A DNA stretch of 64,000 nucleotides from Magnetospirillum sp. SS-4. Lineage in GTDB: Bacteria > Pseudomonadota > Alphaproteobacteria > Rhodospirillales > Magnetospirillaceae. Shown piece by piece: positions 1 to 8,989 of the stretch. Numbering within the stretch: position 1 is the stretch's first letter; every line of letters begins with the position of its first letter. The position numbers and the translations under genes are program-made. Where the stretch lies: assembly GCF_902729425.1 (NCBI RefSeq), contig NZ_CACVCH010000070.1, positions 124,001 to 188,000 of the forward strand. Direction: 5' to 3'. Under the pieces are notes generated by a model. That model saw only the letters and a list, made by a program, of their open reading frames with translations, was not told where the DNA came from and did no database searches.

Positions 1-257
1 ACCGAGTTGATCACCACCGAGGCGCCATCGAAGGCGGCCCGGCGGTCGGCGGTGCTTTCGATGATCATGCCGGCGCCGCCGTCGCGGTTCATGCGCCGCG
101 CCAGTTCGGTCATGCGGGCCAGGGCCTCGGGATTATGGTCCACCAGCACCAGGGTGCTGCCGGCCAGGGCGTCGGAGGAAAACATGTCGCGGAAGGTGCT
201 GAGGCCGAACGACATGCTGCCCGCCCCCAGAAAGGCGATCTTGGTTATGTTGGCCAT
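1..257 (-). CDS. Glycoside hydrolase family 4 protein, N-terminal part (runs off the left edge)
   Basis: Only the first 85 codons are in the window. The protein opens with MANITKIAFLGAGSMSFG, the NAD-binding Rossmann start of GH4 enzymes, followed by an acidic residue ending the second strand (LVLVDHNPE) and the STADRRAAFDGASVVIN segment typical of the family. GH4 enzymes use NAD and a divalent metal to cleave alpha- or beta-glycosides by a redox mechanism. It starts 43 bases after the nagB stop on the same strand, so the two are probably co-transcribed, suggesting an amino-sugar glycoside as substrate (inference). Substrate class cannot be told because the metal-binding and catalytic residues lie outside the window. 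Confidence 0.8.
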   Translation of the reverse strand, partial: MANITKIAFLGAGSMSFGLSTFRDMFSSDALAGSTLVLVDHNPEALARMTELARRMNRDGGAGMIIESTADRRAAFDGASVVINS

Positions 258-300
258 GCTCTTTTCTCCCGTCGCTTTCTTGAACCTGGGGACGCGCGTC

Positions 301-1107
301 CTATTCCGCCAGCCCGAAGTGCCCCGCCATGCCGGGCAGGTCGGCCAGGGCCGCCACCTCGGCATCGTAATCGGCGCGCAGCCGCAGCCCCGCCGCCGCA
401 GCCTCGTCGGCCAGGACCACCGCGTCGGCGTGCATTTGCAGCGCCGAGGCCGGCAGCATGGCGGTGACCGGTCCCTCCACCGCCCTGGCCAGGGCATCGG
501 CCTTGGCCGGGCCGGTCACCAGCAGCAACGCCCGGCGGGCGGCCAGGATGGTTCCCACCCCCATGCTGAGCGCGGCCCTCGGCACCTCCTCGGGTGGCGG
601 AAAGATCGGGGCGTTGGTGGCCCGCGTCGAGGCGCGCAGCCCGACCACATGGCAGGGCCCGCCCAGGCTGCACCCCGGTTCGTTGAAGCCGATATGGCCG
701 TTGACCCCCAGGCCGAGGATCTGAAGGTCGAGGCCTCCCGCCGCCTGGATGGCGTGCTCGTGGGCGGCGCAATACTCGGTCAGGTCGCCGGCATGGGTGC
801 CGTCCAGCAGATGGGCGCGGACCGGCGCGATATCCACCTTCTCGATCAGGTGGCGGCGCAAGGTGAGGTGGCAACTGGCGGGATGGTCGGGCGACAGCCC
901 CAGATATTCGTCGAGCCCGAACACGGTGACGGCGGAAAAATCCAGACCCTCGCCGTGGCGGCGGACCAGGTCGGCATAGGCGGCCAGCGGGGTGGCCCCG
1001 GCGGCGAGGCCCAGCACGGCGCGGGGACGGCGGCGGACCAGCGCCGCCACCATGGCGGCGGCGCGCAGACCGACGGCCTGGGCATCGGACAGAACGACCA
1101 CGCGCAC
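301..1107 (-). CDS. nagB: Glucosamine-6-phosphate deaminase
   Basis: Converts glucosamine 6-phosphate to fructose 6-phosphate and ammonia, feeding amino sugars into glycolysis. The family signatures are visible: GLAAGATPL near the N-terminus, FGLDEYLGL containing the catalytic acid, and LGVNGHIGFNEPG in the middle. The 268-residue length fits the family. A GTG start at 1107 is preferred to an ATG at 1146 because a strong GGGGGAGGAG ribosome site lies just before the GTG and the protein then starts directly with the first strand (VRVVVLSDA). It sits directly upstream of a GH4 hydrolase gene, a plausible two-step amino-sugar utilisation pair. Confidence 0.9.
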   Translation of the reverse strand: MRVVVLSDAQAVGLRAAAMVAALVRRRPRAVLGLAAGATPLAAYADLVRRHGEGLDFSAVTVFGLDEYLGLSPDHPASCHLTLRRHLIEKVDIAPVRAHLLDGTHAGDLTEYCAAHEHAIQAAGGLDLQILGLGVNGHIGFNEPGCSLGGPCHVVGLRASTRATNAPIFPPPEEVPRAALSMGVGTILAARRALLLVTGPAKADALARAVEGPVTAMLPASALQMHADAVVLADEAAAAGLRLRADYDAEVAALADLPGMAGHFGLAE

Positions 1108-1232
1108 GGACTGGCTCCTCCCCCAAGGATCACGTTCCGACAGCATACGATCATTTCGGCGCGTCCCATAGGCGTCTTGTCAGACTTTCCGCCTTCCGCC
1201 ATGCTTGAGGCCAACAGGGGGGGGGAGACTCG

Positions 1233-1925
1233 ATGGATACCAACGCGGCATGGCTGGACTATTGGGACGGCGACGTCTCGCTTTACGTCAGCCGGCGCCA
1301 TCTCGAAGCCCATTACCAGGGCCTGCTGGCCGCCATCGAGCCACTGCTGCCGCCAGCGCCGTTCACCCTGCTGGATTTCGGCTGCGGCGAGGCGCTGATG
1401 GCGCCCGCCATCGCCGCCAAAGGCGGCCGGGTAATCCTGTTCGACGAGGCGGCGGCCCGGCGGGGAACCCTGCGGCAGCGCTTCGCCTCTATCCCCGGCA
1501 TCGAGATTCCCGACGAGACCGACTCGCTGGCTGGAACCTGCGACATGGTGCTGATGATCTCGGTGATCCAGTACGTGCCCAAGGACCAGCTTGCGGGCTT
1601 GCTGGCCCGCATCCGCCGCCTGCTGAAGCCCGGCGGCCGGCTGGTGCTGGGCGATATCCTGGCGCCGGACAATTCCATCGCCGATGACGCCCTGGCGCTG
1701 CTGGGCTTCGGACTGAAGGAGGGATTCCTGATGGACGCGGTGATCGGCCTGTTCAAGACCCTGCGGTCCGACTACCGGCAGGCGCGGCAAAAGCTGGGGC
1801 TGTCCACCTATTCGATCGACGGGATTCTGGCGGCGCTGAAGGCGGCGGGATTCGAGGCCGCGCCGCTGGGCTGGAATATCGGCCACGCCCGCCACCGCCG
1901 CTCGGTCACGGCGACGGCGGCGTAA
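1233..1925 (+). CDS. Class I SAM-dependent methyltransferase
   Basis: A 230-residue protein with a Rossmann methyltransferase fold. Motif I is LLDFGCGEALMAPAIA (about residues 46-61), the acidic end of strand 2 is in VILFDEA, and the post-motif segment is LLKPGGRLVLGDIL (about 132-145). Substrate is unknown; the architecture matches the broad Methyltransf_11/25 type that modifies small molecules or lipids. A G-rich ribosome site lies right before the ATG. The gene is convergent with the aminopeptidase P gene, and the two coding regions overlap by 20 bases at their 3' ends. It has no obvious operon partner. Confidence 0.8.
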   Translation: MDTNAAWLDYWDGDVSLYVSRRHLEAHYQGLLAAIEPLLPPAPFTLLDFGCGEALMAPAIAAKGGRVILFDEAAARRGTLRQRFASIPGIEIPDETDSLAGTCDMVLMISVIQYVPKDQLAGLLARIRRLLKPGGRLVLGDILAPDNSIADDALALLGFGLKEGFLMDAVIGLFKTLRSDYRQARQKLGLSTYSIDGILAALKAAGFEAAPLGWNIGHARHRRSVTATAA

Positions 1926-3735
1926 CCGTTCGCGTCGCGCCATCCAGCCAGTCCCTGACCCCATCTTCCACCAGCGGGCCGATCTCGGCCCGGACGCGGG
2001 CGTGATAGGCGTTCAGCCACCCGGCCTCGTCGGCGCTCAGCAGGGCCGGCTCGACCAGGGCAAGGTCGATGGGGGCCAGGGTCAGGGTCTCGAATCCCAG
2101 CAGGCTCCGCTCGGCCCCGGCCGGCGCCGGCCGCTCGACCACGCAGACCAGATTCTCGATGCGGATGCCGTAGGCGCCGGCCTTGTAGTAGCCGGGCTCG
2201 TTGGACACGATCATGCCCGGCCGCAACGCCACCGGATTGCCGACCTTGGAGATGCGCTGCGGTCCCTCGTGCACCGACAGATAGCATCCGACGCCATGGC
2301 CGGTGCCGTGGTCGTAGTCCAGCCCCTCGGCCCACAGGGCGTGACGGGCCAGCATGTCGAGCTGGCCGCCGGTGGTGCCGATGGGAAACACCGCCCGCGC
2401 CAGGGCGATATGGCCCTTCAGCACCAGAGTGAAGCGGCGGCGCTGCTCCTCGCCCGGCCGGCCGATGGCGACGGTGCGGGTGATGTCGGTGGTTCCGTCC
2501 AGGTATTGGGCGCCGGAATCCACCAGATAAAGCTCGCCGGTCGTCAGCCGCCGATTGGATTCCGGCGTCGAGCGGTAATGGACGATGGCGCCATTGGGAC
2601 CTGCCCCGGAAATGGTGGGAAACGACAGTCCCCGGAAGCGTTCTCCCCGGCGGCGGAAATCTTCCAGGACCTCGGCGGCCCCCAGTTCGTCGACGGTGCC
2701 GCCCGGGGCCTCGCGGGCCAGCCACGCCAGGAAGCGGGCCATGGCGATTCCGTCGCGGCGGTGGGCGGCCCGGCAGCCGTCCAGTTCCACCTGATTCTTG
2801 CAGGCCTTGGGCAACTGACAGGGATCGGCCCCCTTGTCGATGCGGGCGCCGGAACGCTTCAGCCGGTCGGCCACATGGGCCGGGGCGGTCGCCATGTCCA
2901 GCCGCACCCGCAGTTCCCCGGCCCCCAGCCGATCCAGCGCCGCGTCCAGCGCCGCCGGCGGATGGCGGCGGATATCGGGGCCAAGATGGGCCTCGACCCC
3001 GGCCGGCAGCTTGGCCGGATCGATGAACAGGTCAGCGGAGGCGTCGGCACGCAGGATGGCGAACGACAGCGGCAACGGCGTATAGGCGACGTCGCCGCCC
3101 CGGATGTTCAGCAGCCAGGCGATGGAATCTGGCGCGGTCAGGACGGCGGCGTCGACCCGGTCGGCGGCAAGGGCGACGGCCATGTCGGCGCGCTTGGCCC
3201 TGGAATCCCGTCCGGTCAGGGCGTCGTCCAGCGGTTCCACCGGCGCCAGCGGCGGCGGCGGCCGGTCGGTCCACACCGCGTCCACCGGATTGTCGGAGCA
3301 GGCTTCCAGCCGGGCGCCGCACCGTTCGCAGGCGATGGCCAGCGCCTCGACCTGGTCGGCGGTGTGCAGCCAGGGGTCGTAGCCGAGACGGTCGCCGACG
3401 GCCAGCATCTCGCCGACCCAGCGGGACGGCGGCAGGTCCACCAGATGCAGCGGCTGGAAGCGAAGCGTGTCGACCTCGGCCCGCACCTGGAGGGTATAGC
3501 GGCCATCGACGAAGATGGCGGCCCGCTCGGCCAGCACCACCGCCATACCGGCCGAGCCGGTGAAGCCGGTCAGCCACGCCAGCCGCTGGGCCGAGGGCGG
3601 CACGTATTCGCCCTGGTGCTCGTCGCTCCTGGGCACCACGAAGCCGGCGAGGCCGCGTCGCCGCAACTCGGCGCGCAGGGCATCCAGGCGCTCGGGACCG
3701 GCGGAGCCGGCAATGGGATCGGCATCGTTCATCAT
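1906..3735 (-). CDS. pepP: Aminopeptidase P family (M24) metallopeptidase
   Basis: Removes an N-terminal residue preceding proline. The 609-residue protein has two creatinase-type N-terminal domains (RLDALRAELRRRGLAGFVV onward) and a C-terminal M24 pita-bread domain. Metal ligands can be read in LVDSGAQYLDGTTDITRT (about D406, D417), HGTGHGVGCYLSVHEG (about H480), VSNEPGYYKAG (about E513) and IRIENLV (about E527). The size matches the long, three-domain, eukaryote-like form rather than the roughly 440-residue E. coli PepP. The ATG at 3735 is chosen because residues upstream of it lack family similarity; an ATG one codon later is equally possible. Confidence 0.88.
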   Translation of the reverse strand: MMNDADPIAGSAGPERLDALRAELRRRGLAGFVVPRSDEHQGEYVPPSAQRLAWLTGFTGSAGMAVVLAERAAIFVDGRYTLQVRAEVDTLRFQPLHLVDLPPSRWVGEMLAVGDRLGYDPWLHTADQVEALAIACERCGARLEACSDNPVDAVWTDRPPPPLAPVEPLDDALTGRDSRAKRADMAVALAADRVDAAVLTAPDSIAWLLNIRGGDVAYTPLPLSFAILRADASADLFIDPAKLPAGVEAHLGPDIRRHPPAALDAALDRLGAGELRVRLDMATAPAHVADRLKRSGARIDKGADPCQLPKACKNQVELDGCRAAHRRDGIAMARFLAWLAREAPGGTVDELGAAEVLEDFRRRGERFRGLSFPTISGAGPNGAIVHYRSTPESNRRLTTGELYLVDSGAQYLDGTTDITRTVAIGRPGEEQRRRFTLVLKGHIALARAVFPIGTTGGQLDMLARHALWAEGLDYDHGTGHGVGCYLSVHEGPQRISKVGNPVALRPGMIVSNEPGYYKAGAYGIRIENLVCVVERPAPAGAERSLLGFETLTLAPIDLALVEPALLSADEAGWLNAYHARVRAEIGPLVEDGVRDWLDGATRTVTPPSP

Positions 3736-3893
3736 GACACTCGCTTCGCTGCGCCGCGCCGGCATGGCCTTCGGTATAGATAGTTGATCGGAGCGGACGG
3801 GAATAGAGGCCGATTGCATGCCCCGTCATCCTTGACACCGGATGGCTTTGGCCCCACTTGGGGATGGCCGCGCCATATCCGAAGGGCCATCAC

Positions 3894-4166
3894 ATGCAGG
3901 TCTCGCCACTTATCCGCAAGAAGCTCGAAGACGGGCTGAACCCCGTCCGGCTTGCCATCACCGACGATTCCCATCGCCATGCCGGCCATGCCGGCCACAA
4001 TCCCCTGGGCGAAAGCCACCTCAGCATCGTGGTGGTATCCGACGCCTTCGCCGGCAAGAGCCGGGTCGAGCGCCATCGCATGGTCAATTCCCTGCTGGCC
4101 GAAGAACTGGCCGGACGGGTCCACGCCCTGGCGCTGAGCACCCTTACTCCGGCGGAGGATCGCTGA
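3894..4166 (+). CDS. bolA: BolA family protein
   Basis: A 90-residue BolA-type protein with the family core: SHRHAGHAGH followed by AFAGKSRVERHRMV, the class II KH-like helix-turn motif. BolA proteins act with monothiol glutaredoxins in iron-sulfur handling, and some act as transcription factors. The ATG at 3894 is chosen because the protein then begins with the usual first helix; a weak AAGGG site lies upstream. An in-frame ATG at 3864 would add ten residues without family similarity. Its last 23 bases overlap the convergent zinc-ribbon gene. Confidence 0.88.
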   Translation: MQVSPLIRKKLEDGLNPVRLAITDDSHRHAGHAGHNPLGESHLSIVVVSDAFAGKSRVERHRMVNSLLAEELAGRVHALALSTLTPAEDR

Positions 4167-4593
4167 CCCAGCCGACCGGATCGACCATCGCGGACGGGGC
4201 GCCTTCGTCCACATCGCGCTGGAAGTTCCGGCGGTCCGGGATGGTGCGGCGATCGCAGAAGGCGGTATGGCCGCAAGCGTTGCAGATCACCAGGACGCCG
4301 CTCTCGGCCGGATGGCGCTCCACCATCGAGCCGCATTTCTCGCAGGTGTCGAGCGAGCATTGCGTGCCGAAGGCCTGATCGATCCGTCCGGTGACGTCGC
4401 CCAGTTCGGATTCGATGGCGGCCTCGGTACGCTCGATGCGATGGAGTTCGTCGACCATCTCGCGGATGCCGGCCAGGGCGGCCCGCGTTTCCCGGTGCAG
4501 CGCCTGAATCTCGGCCCGCATCGACCGCATTTCATCGAGGATGAGACGAACGTCGTCCTCGGGATGTGAGGTCATGTCCATGGCGGCAATCAT
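4144..4593 (-). CDS. Hypothetical coiled-coil protein with a C-terminal zinc ribbon
   Basis: I do not recognise this 149-residue protein. Residues 10-75 form an acidic, heptad-rich helix (DEMRSMRAEIQALHRETRAA) predicted to be a coiled coil. A CxxC...CxxCGH pair (CEKCGS at about 84, CNACGH at about 105) looks like a zinc ribbon. The tail is polar, with no signal peptide or membrane segment. It lies 38 bases upstream of the smc stop codon, on the same strand and downstream of smc, so it could be the last gene of a dsbA-smc transcript. There is no clear ribosome site; ATG codons at 4581 and 4575 are alternative starts. Confidence 0.65.
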   Translation of the reverse strand: MIAAMDMTSHPEDDVRLILDEMRSMRAEIQALHRETRAALAGIREMVDELHRIERTEAAIESELGDVTGRIDQAFGTQCSLDTCEKCGSMVERHPAESGVLVICNACGHTAFCDRRTIPDRRNFQRDVDEGAPSAMVDPVGWVSDPPPE

Positions 4594-4631
4594 AGCATGA
4601 AATCATCGACCAGCGACACGCCCATGCGCCG

Positions 4632-7600
4632 TCACGCCACCACCTTGTCGCGCAGCGCCTCCGCCTGGGCCAGATCGACCGAGACCAGTTGCGACACGCC
4701 GCGCTCGGCCATGGTGACGCCGTAGAGGCGGTCCATGCGGGCCATGCTCATGCGGTGGTGGGTGACGATGAGGAAGCGGGTGCGGGTCGCCCGGGCGATG
4801 CCTTCCACCAGCGAGCAGAAACGGTCGACATTGGCGTCGTCCAGCGGCGCGTCGACCTCGTCCAGGACGCAGATCGGCGCCGGATTGGTCATGAACACCG
4901 CGAACAGCAGCGCCAGGGCGGTCAGCGCCTGCTCGCCGCCCGACAGCAGGGACAATTGCTGCAAGCGCTTGCCCGGCGGGCTGGCCATGATCTCCAGCCC
5001 GGCCTCCAGCGGATCGGCGGATTCGGTCAGCGCCAGATGGGCGCGGCCGCCGCCGAACAGCTTGACGAACAGGTCGCGGAAATGCTGGTCCACCGCCTGG
5101 AACGAGGCCAGCAGCTTCTCGCGGCCTTCGCGGTTCAGTTCACCGATGGCGTGGCGCAGCTTGGCGATGGCGGCCACCAGATCGTCCTTTTCCGCCACCA
5201 TGCCGGCGATGCGGGCCTGCAATTCCTCCACCTCCTGCTCGGCGCGCAGGTTAACCGGCCCCATGCCGTCGCGCTCGCGCAGCAGACGGTCGAGCTTACG
5301 GCCCAGTTCCTCGGGGTCGGGGCGCTCGCTTTCGACCAGGCCGGCGGTCTCGCGCAATTGCTCCGGCGTCATGTCGAGACGCTCGTTGATGCGCGCAGCC
5401 ACGGCGCGGCAGGACTGGTCGGCGGCGGCGACGGCGGCCTCGCGGCGGATGCGGTCCTCGCGGGCGGCGGCCAGTTGGCCCTCGGCGGCGCGGGATTGGC
5501 GGTCGGCCTCGGCCAGCCCCTGTTCGGCGCCCACCAGGGCATCGGCGCTGGCCTTGCGGGCGGCCTCGGCCGCCTCCATGCGGTCCAGCAACTCGTCGCG
5601 GCGCCGGGCGATGGTGTCGGGCAGGCTCGCCAGCCGTTCGATCTCGGCCAGCACCGCTTCCCGCCGCTCCTCCAGTTCCTCCACATGCTGGCGGGCGGAA
5701 TCGGCGCGCCGCCGCCACGACTGGACGTCGGCGGCCAGGGCGTCGAGCCGCCGCGCCCGTTCCCCCGTCTCGCGGATCAGACGATCCAGCTCGGAGCGCG
5801 CCTCCACCAGGGCCGAACGCCGTTCCGCCAGGGTGGCGCGGAGCGCGGCGACGCGGTCGCGGCCGTCGTGGGATTGGGGAAAGGCCGCCACCGCCGCCCG
5901 CGCCTCGGCCAGGTCGGCCTCGGCCAGGGCAAGGTCGGCCGCCACCGTCTCGCCTTGCTGGGCGGCGGCGGCCAGTCTCGATTCATAGGCGGCGAAGCGT
6001 TGCGACAGCCGGGCATGGGCGTCGCGGGCCTTGGCGGTCTCGGCCTCGGACTGACGGACGGCCTCCTTGGCGCGGCGTTCGGCCTCGGTGGCGCACTCGA
6101 CCGCCCGGGTGGCGGCCTCCACCGCCTCTTCCGCCTCCTCCACTCCCATGGCGGCATCGTCGAGCCGGGCATCCAGTTCGCGCAAACGGTTGCGCTGGGC
6201 GAGACGCAGCGCCATCGGGCTGGGAGCGCCGGCACGGGCGACATAGCCGTCCCAGCGCCACAGGTCGCCATCGCGGCTGACCAGACGCTGCCCCACCGCC
6301 AAAGCGGGGCGCAGGGCCTCGCCGGCGGCGGCATCGGCGACGACGCCGACCTGAGACAGCCGCCGCGCCAGTTGGGGCGGCGCGGTGACGAAGCGGGCCA
6401 GCGGCTCGGCGCCGGCGGGCAGGGCGGGGGGATGGCCGAGCGGCTCCAGCAGGTCCCAGCGCAAGGGAGCCGCCCTATCGGCCGAAGCGCCGAGATCGTC
6501 GCCCAGGGCGGCGGCCAGGGCCGGCTCGAACCCGGACATGGCGGAGGTGTCCTCCAGCACCGGGCGATGATCGCCCGGGCGGGCCTGGGCCAGAACCTGC
6601 TTCAGGGCGTCGGCCTCGGCCTGAAGGCGCGAACGGGCGGCGACCTTGGCCTGAAAGGCGTCGCGGGCGGAATCGCGGGCGGCCTGGGCGCGGACCCGGT
6701 CGCGGTCGGTGGCCTCGGCCGCCTCGCGGGATTCCTCCAGGTATTCCAGCGCCCCTTCCAGGTCCATTTCCACCGCGGTCAGCTCGGCCCGGTCGATGCT
6801 TTCGGCCTCGATGGCGGCGCGCTGGGCGTTCAGCTGATCGTGACGTTCGGTCAGGCGGTCGCGGCGGGTCTCGGTCTCGGTCAGGCGCCGCAGCGCGGCG
6901 GCGCGCCCGGCGTCGTGGCTGGCGACCTCCTCCATCAACGCCGACAGGTCCTGCTCCACCTCGGCCACGGCCCCGGCGGCCAGATCGACGGCATCCTCGG
7001 CGGCGGCGCGGGATTCTGCCTCTCCCGACGCGGCGGCGACCAGGGCGCGGCTTTCGTCGTCCAGCCGGGCGACGGCCTGTTCGGCGTCGGCGGCGCGGGC
7101 ATGTTCGCGCTGAAGATCGGTGCCGGCCTGGGCGAGGCGGGCCTCCAGATCGCGGCGGGTCTCGGCCAGACGGCCGGCTTCGGCCTCCAACTGCTCGCGC
7201 TCGGCCATCGCCTTTTGCAGGGCGGCGTTGGCCTCGGCATCGGCGCGGCGCAGTTCGGGCAGGCCGGCGGCCAGTTCCGCCTGACGGGTCGCGGCCACCG
7301 CCGCCAGTTCGGCCGCCTCCTCCACCCGCATTTCGGAGTCGCGGAAGGCGGACCGGGCGGCATCGACCACCGCCAGCGCCTCCAGCCAGCCGAGATAGAG
7401 CACCTGCGCCTCGATGCGGCGAATCTGCTCGGACAAGGTGCGATAGCGGTTGGCCTGACGGGCCTGCTTTTGCAGCGAGCGCAACTGCTCGTCCAGGGTC
7501 AGCAGCACGTCGTCGAGGCGGTCCAGATTGGTCTCGGCGTTCTTGAGGCGCAATTCCGCCTCGTGCCGGCGGGAATAAAGGCCGGAGATGCCGGCCGCCT

Positions 7601-8096
7601 CCTCCAGCAGCAGCCGCCGGTCCGCCGGGCGGGCATTGATCAGGGCCCCGACCCGCCCCTGGCTGACCAGGCCGGACGAGCGCGCCCCGGTGGCGGCATC
7701 GGCGAACAGCAGCTGAACGTCGCGGGCGCGGACCTCGCGGCCGTTCAGACGGTAGAGCGAACCGCTGCCGCGCTCGATGCGCCGCATGATCTCGATCTCG
7801 TCATGGTCGTACTGGGGGGGCGCGGTGCGGTCGCCGTTGTCCAGCACCAGGCCGACCTCGGCGATATTGCGGGCCGGGCGCGACGACGTGCCGCCGAAGA
7901 TGACGTCGTCCATCTCGCCGCCGCGCATCTGCCGCGCCGAGGTCTCGCCCATCACCCAGCGCAGCGCCTCGATCAGGTTGGACTTGCCGCAGCCATTGGG
8001 ACCGACCACGCCGGTCATGCCGGGCTCGATCAGCAGTTCGGTCTGATCGACGAACGACTTGAAACCCGACAGACGCAGCTTGGTGAACTGGATCAA
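4632..8096 (-). CDS. smc: Chromosome segregation protein SMC
   Basis: A condensin-type ATPase of 1154 residues that organises and segregates the chromosome with ScpA/ScpB. The N-terminal Walker A (GPNGCGKSN, about residues 30-38) follows FTKLRLSGFKSFVDQTELLI; two long coiled-coil arms flank a glycine-rich hinge around residue 540; the C-terminus carries the ABC signature LLSGGEQALTALAL and Walker B PICVLDEVDAPLDD. A TTG start at 8096 is inferred because the protein must begin just before FTKLRLSGFKSF, and no in-frame ATG or GTG gives that N-terminus; a GGGGGGA ribosome site lies about 11 bases upstream. The dsbA-like gene ends 23 bases before, so the two are likely co-transcribed. Confidence 0.93.
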   Translation of the reverse strand: MIQFTKLRLSGFKSFVDQTELLIEPGMTGVVGPNGCGKSNLIEALRWVMGETSARQMRGGEMDDVIFGGTSSRPARNIAEVGLVLDNGDRTAPPQYDHDEIEIMRRIERGSGSLYRLNGREVRARDVQLLFADAATGARSSGLVSQGRVGALINARPADRRLLLEEAAGISGLYSRRHEAELRLKNAETNLDRLDDVLLTLDEQLRSLQKQARQANRYRTLSEQIRRIEAQVLYLGWLEALAVVDAARSAFRDSEMRVEEAAELAAVAATRQAELAAGLPELRRADAEANAALQKAMAEREQLEAEAGRLAETRRDLEARLAQAGTDLQREHARAADAEQAVARLDDESRALVAAASGEAESRAAAEDAVDLAAGAVAEVEQDLSALMEEVASHDAGRAAALRRLTETETRRDRLTERHDQLNAQRAAIEAESIDRAELTAVEMDLEGALEYLEESREAAEATDRDRVRAQAARDSARDAFQAKVAARSRLQAEADALKQVLAQARPGDHRPVLEDTSAMSGFEPALAAALGDDLGASADRAAPLRWDLLEPLGHPPALPAGAEPLARFVTAPPQLARRLSQVGVVADAAAGEALRPALAVGQRLVSRDGDLWRWDGYVARAGAPSPMALRLAQRNRLRELDARLDDAAMGVEEAEEAVEAATRAVECATEAERRAKEAVRQSEAETAKARDAHARLSQRFAAYESRLAAAAQQGETVAADLALAEADLAEARAAVAAFPQSHDGRDRVAALRATLAERRSALVEARSELDRLIRETGERARRLDALAADVQSWRRRADSARQHVEELEERREAVLAEIERLASLPDTIARRRDELLDRMEAAEAARKASADALVGAEQGLAEADRQSRAAEGQLAAAREDRIRREAAVAAADQSCRAVAARINERLDMTPEQLRETAGLVESERPDPEELGRKLDRLLRERDGMGPVNLRAEQEVEELQARIAGMVAEKDDLVAAIAKLRHAIGELNREGREKLLASFQAVDQHFRDLFVKLFGGGRAHLALTESADPLEAGLEIMASPPGKRLQQLSLLSGGEQALTALALLFAVFMTNPAPICVLDEVDAPLDDANVDRFCSLVEGIARATRTRFLIVTHHRMSMARMDRLYGVTMAERGVSQLVSVDLAQAEALRDKVVA

Positions 8097-8119
8097 GCCC
8101 GGAGAGTCCCCCCTGGTCG

Positions 8120-8719
8120 CTATTTCTTGGCGGCCTTCAGCGCCTTGTCCAGGCTCTCGAACGACTGGGCGCCCACCAGGACCTTGCCGTCGATGACAAA
8201 CGAGGGCGTGCTGTCGATGCCCAGCTTTTCGTGGGCTTCCTTGGCGCGGAATTCGATGGCGTCGGACAGGTCCTGGCGCTTGAGGCAGGCATCGACCTTG
8301 TCCTCGGTCAGTCCGGCCAGCTTGGCCAGCTTCTTCAGCTCCGCCAGCTTGTCGGCGGCCCCCATCCATTTCTCCTGCTGCTCCATCACGAGACCCAGCA
8401 GCCCGAAATAGCGCTCCGGGCCGGCGCAGTGAACGATCATGGAGGTGCCCACCGACAGCCCCTTGGGGCCGGTGGGGAAATCGCGGTAGATCAGCTTGGC
8501 CTTGCCGGTGTCGATCCACTCGCTCTTCAGCTTGGGCAGGGTGGTCTTGTGGAAGGTGGCGCAATGGCCGCAGGTGGTGGAGGCGTATTCGATGATGGTG
8601 AGGGGGGCGTCGGCCTTGCCCAGCACCTGATCGATCTTGTGCCCGTCCTCGGCCGCCTGGGCGGCATGACCAAGGAACAGCGCGGCGGCAACGGCTAGCA
8701 GACGGCGGAACGGCTTCAC
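8120..8719 (-). CDS. DsbA family periplasmic thiol:disulfide oxidoreductase
   Basis: A 199-residue secreted thioredoxin-fold protein. The N-terminus is a Sec signal peptide (cleavage expected near AAQAA, residues 19-23). The active site is CGHC at residues 50-53, in the context YASTTCGHCATFHK, with the cis-proline loop STPSFVI near residue 165. This resembles the DsbA/BdbD-like group (thioredoxin_4), often encoded near smc in alphaproteobacteria. Role: forming or isomerising disulfides in exported proteins. It is the first gene of the apparent dsbA-smc unit. Confidence 0.88.
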   Translation of the reverse strand: MKPFRRLLAVAAALFLGHAAQAAEDGHKIDQVLGKADAPLTIIEYASTTCGHCATFHKTTLPKLKSEWIDTGKAKLIYRDFPTGPKGLSVGTSMIVHCAGPERYFGLLGLVMEQQEKWMGAADKLAELKKLAKLAGLTEDKVDACLKRQDLSDAIEFRAKEAHEKLGIDSTPSFVIDGKVLVGAQSFESLDKALKAAKK

Positions 8720-8870
8720 CCTCGTATCCTCCCAGGCGGAAAATCCAGGCGGATATTAGGGGCTGGAAGCCCCCGGCACAAGACGGGTGAGTCCGGTGAA
8801 GCGGACCTGGGCGGAATTCGCCGCGACCAGCGCTCCGGGACGGAGGACCATCAAGCGTGACGTGAAGGCA

Positions 8871-8946
8871 TGGTGGGCGGTGACGGGTTCGAACCGCCGA
8901 CATCCTGCGTGTAAAGCAGGCGCTCTACCGGCTGAGCTAACCGCCC
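8871..8946 (-). tRNA. tRNA-Val (anticodon TAC)
   Basis: A complete 76-base cloverleaf is readable on the minus strand. The 7-bp acceptor stem is GGGCGGT/ACCGCCC, the D-arm contains AGCTCAGCCGGTAGAGC, the anticodon stem CCTGC/GCAGG closes the loop TTTACAC with anticodon TAC, and the T-arm has GGTTCGAACCC. The CCA end is encoded. It decodes GUA and probably other valine codons by wobble. Confidence 0.97.
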
Positions 8947-8989
8947 GTGGCGCCGGTTCTATGGCTTTTCCGGCGATGGGGCAAGCGAA

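Noticed and set aside
2002-3783. A 593-codon plus-strand frame opposite pepP
   Set aside because: Antisense shadow of a clear M24 peptidase gene; no domain, low-complexity G/Q/H composition.
4632-8903. A longer minus-strand frame joining smc to sequence beyond the dsbA-like gene
   Set aside because: The upstream part overlaps the dsbA-like gene in another frame and reaches the tRNA gene; smc must start at the TTG at 8096.
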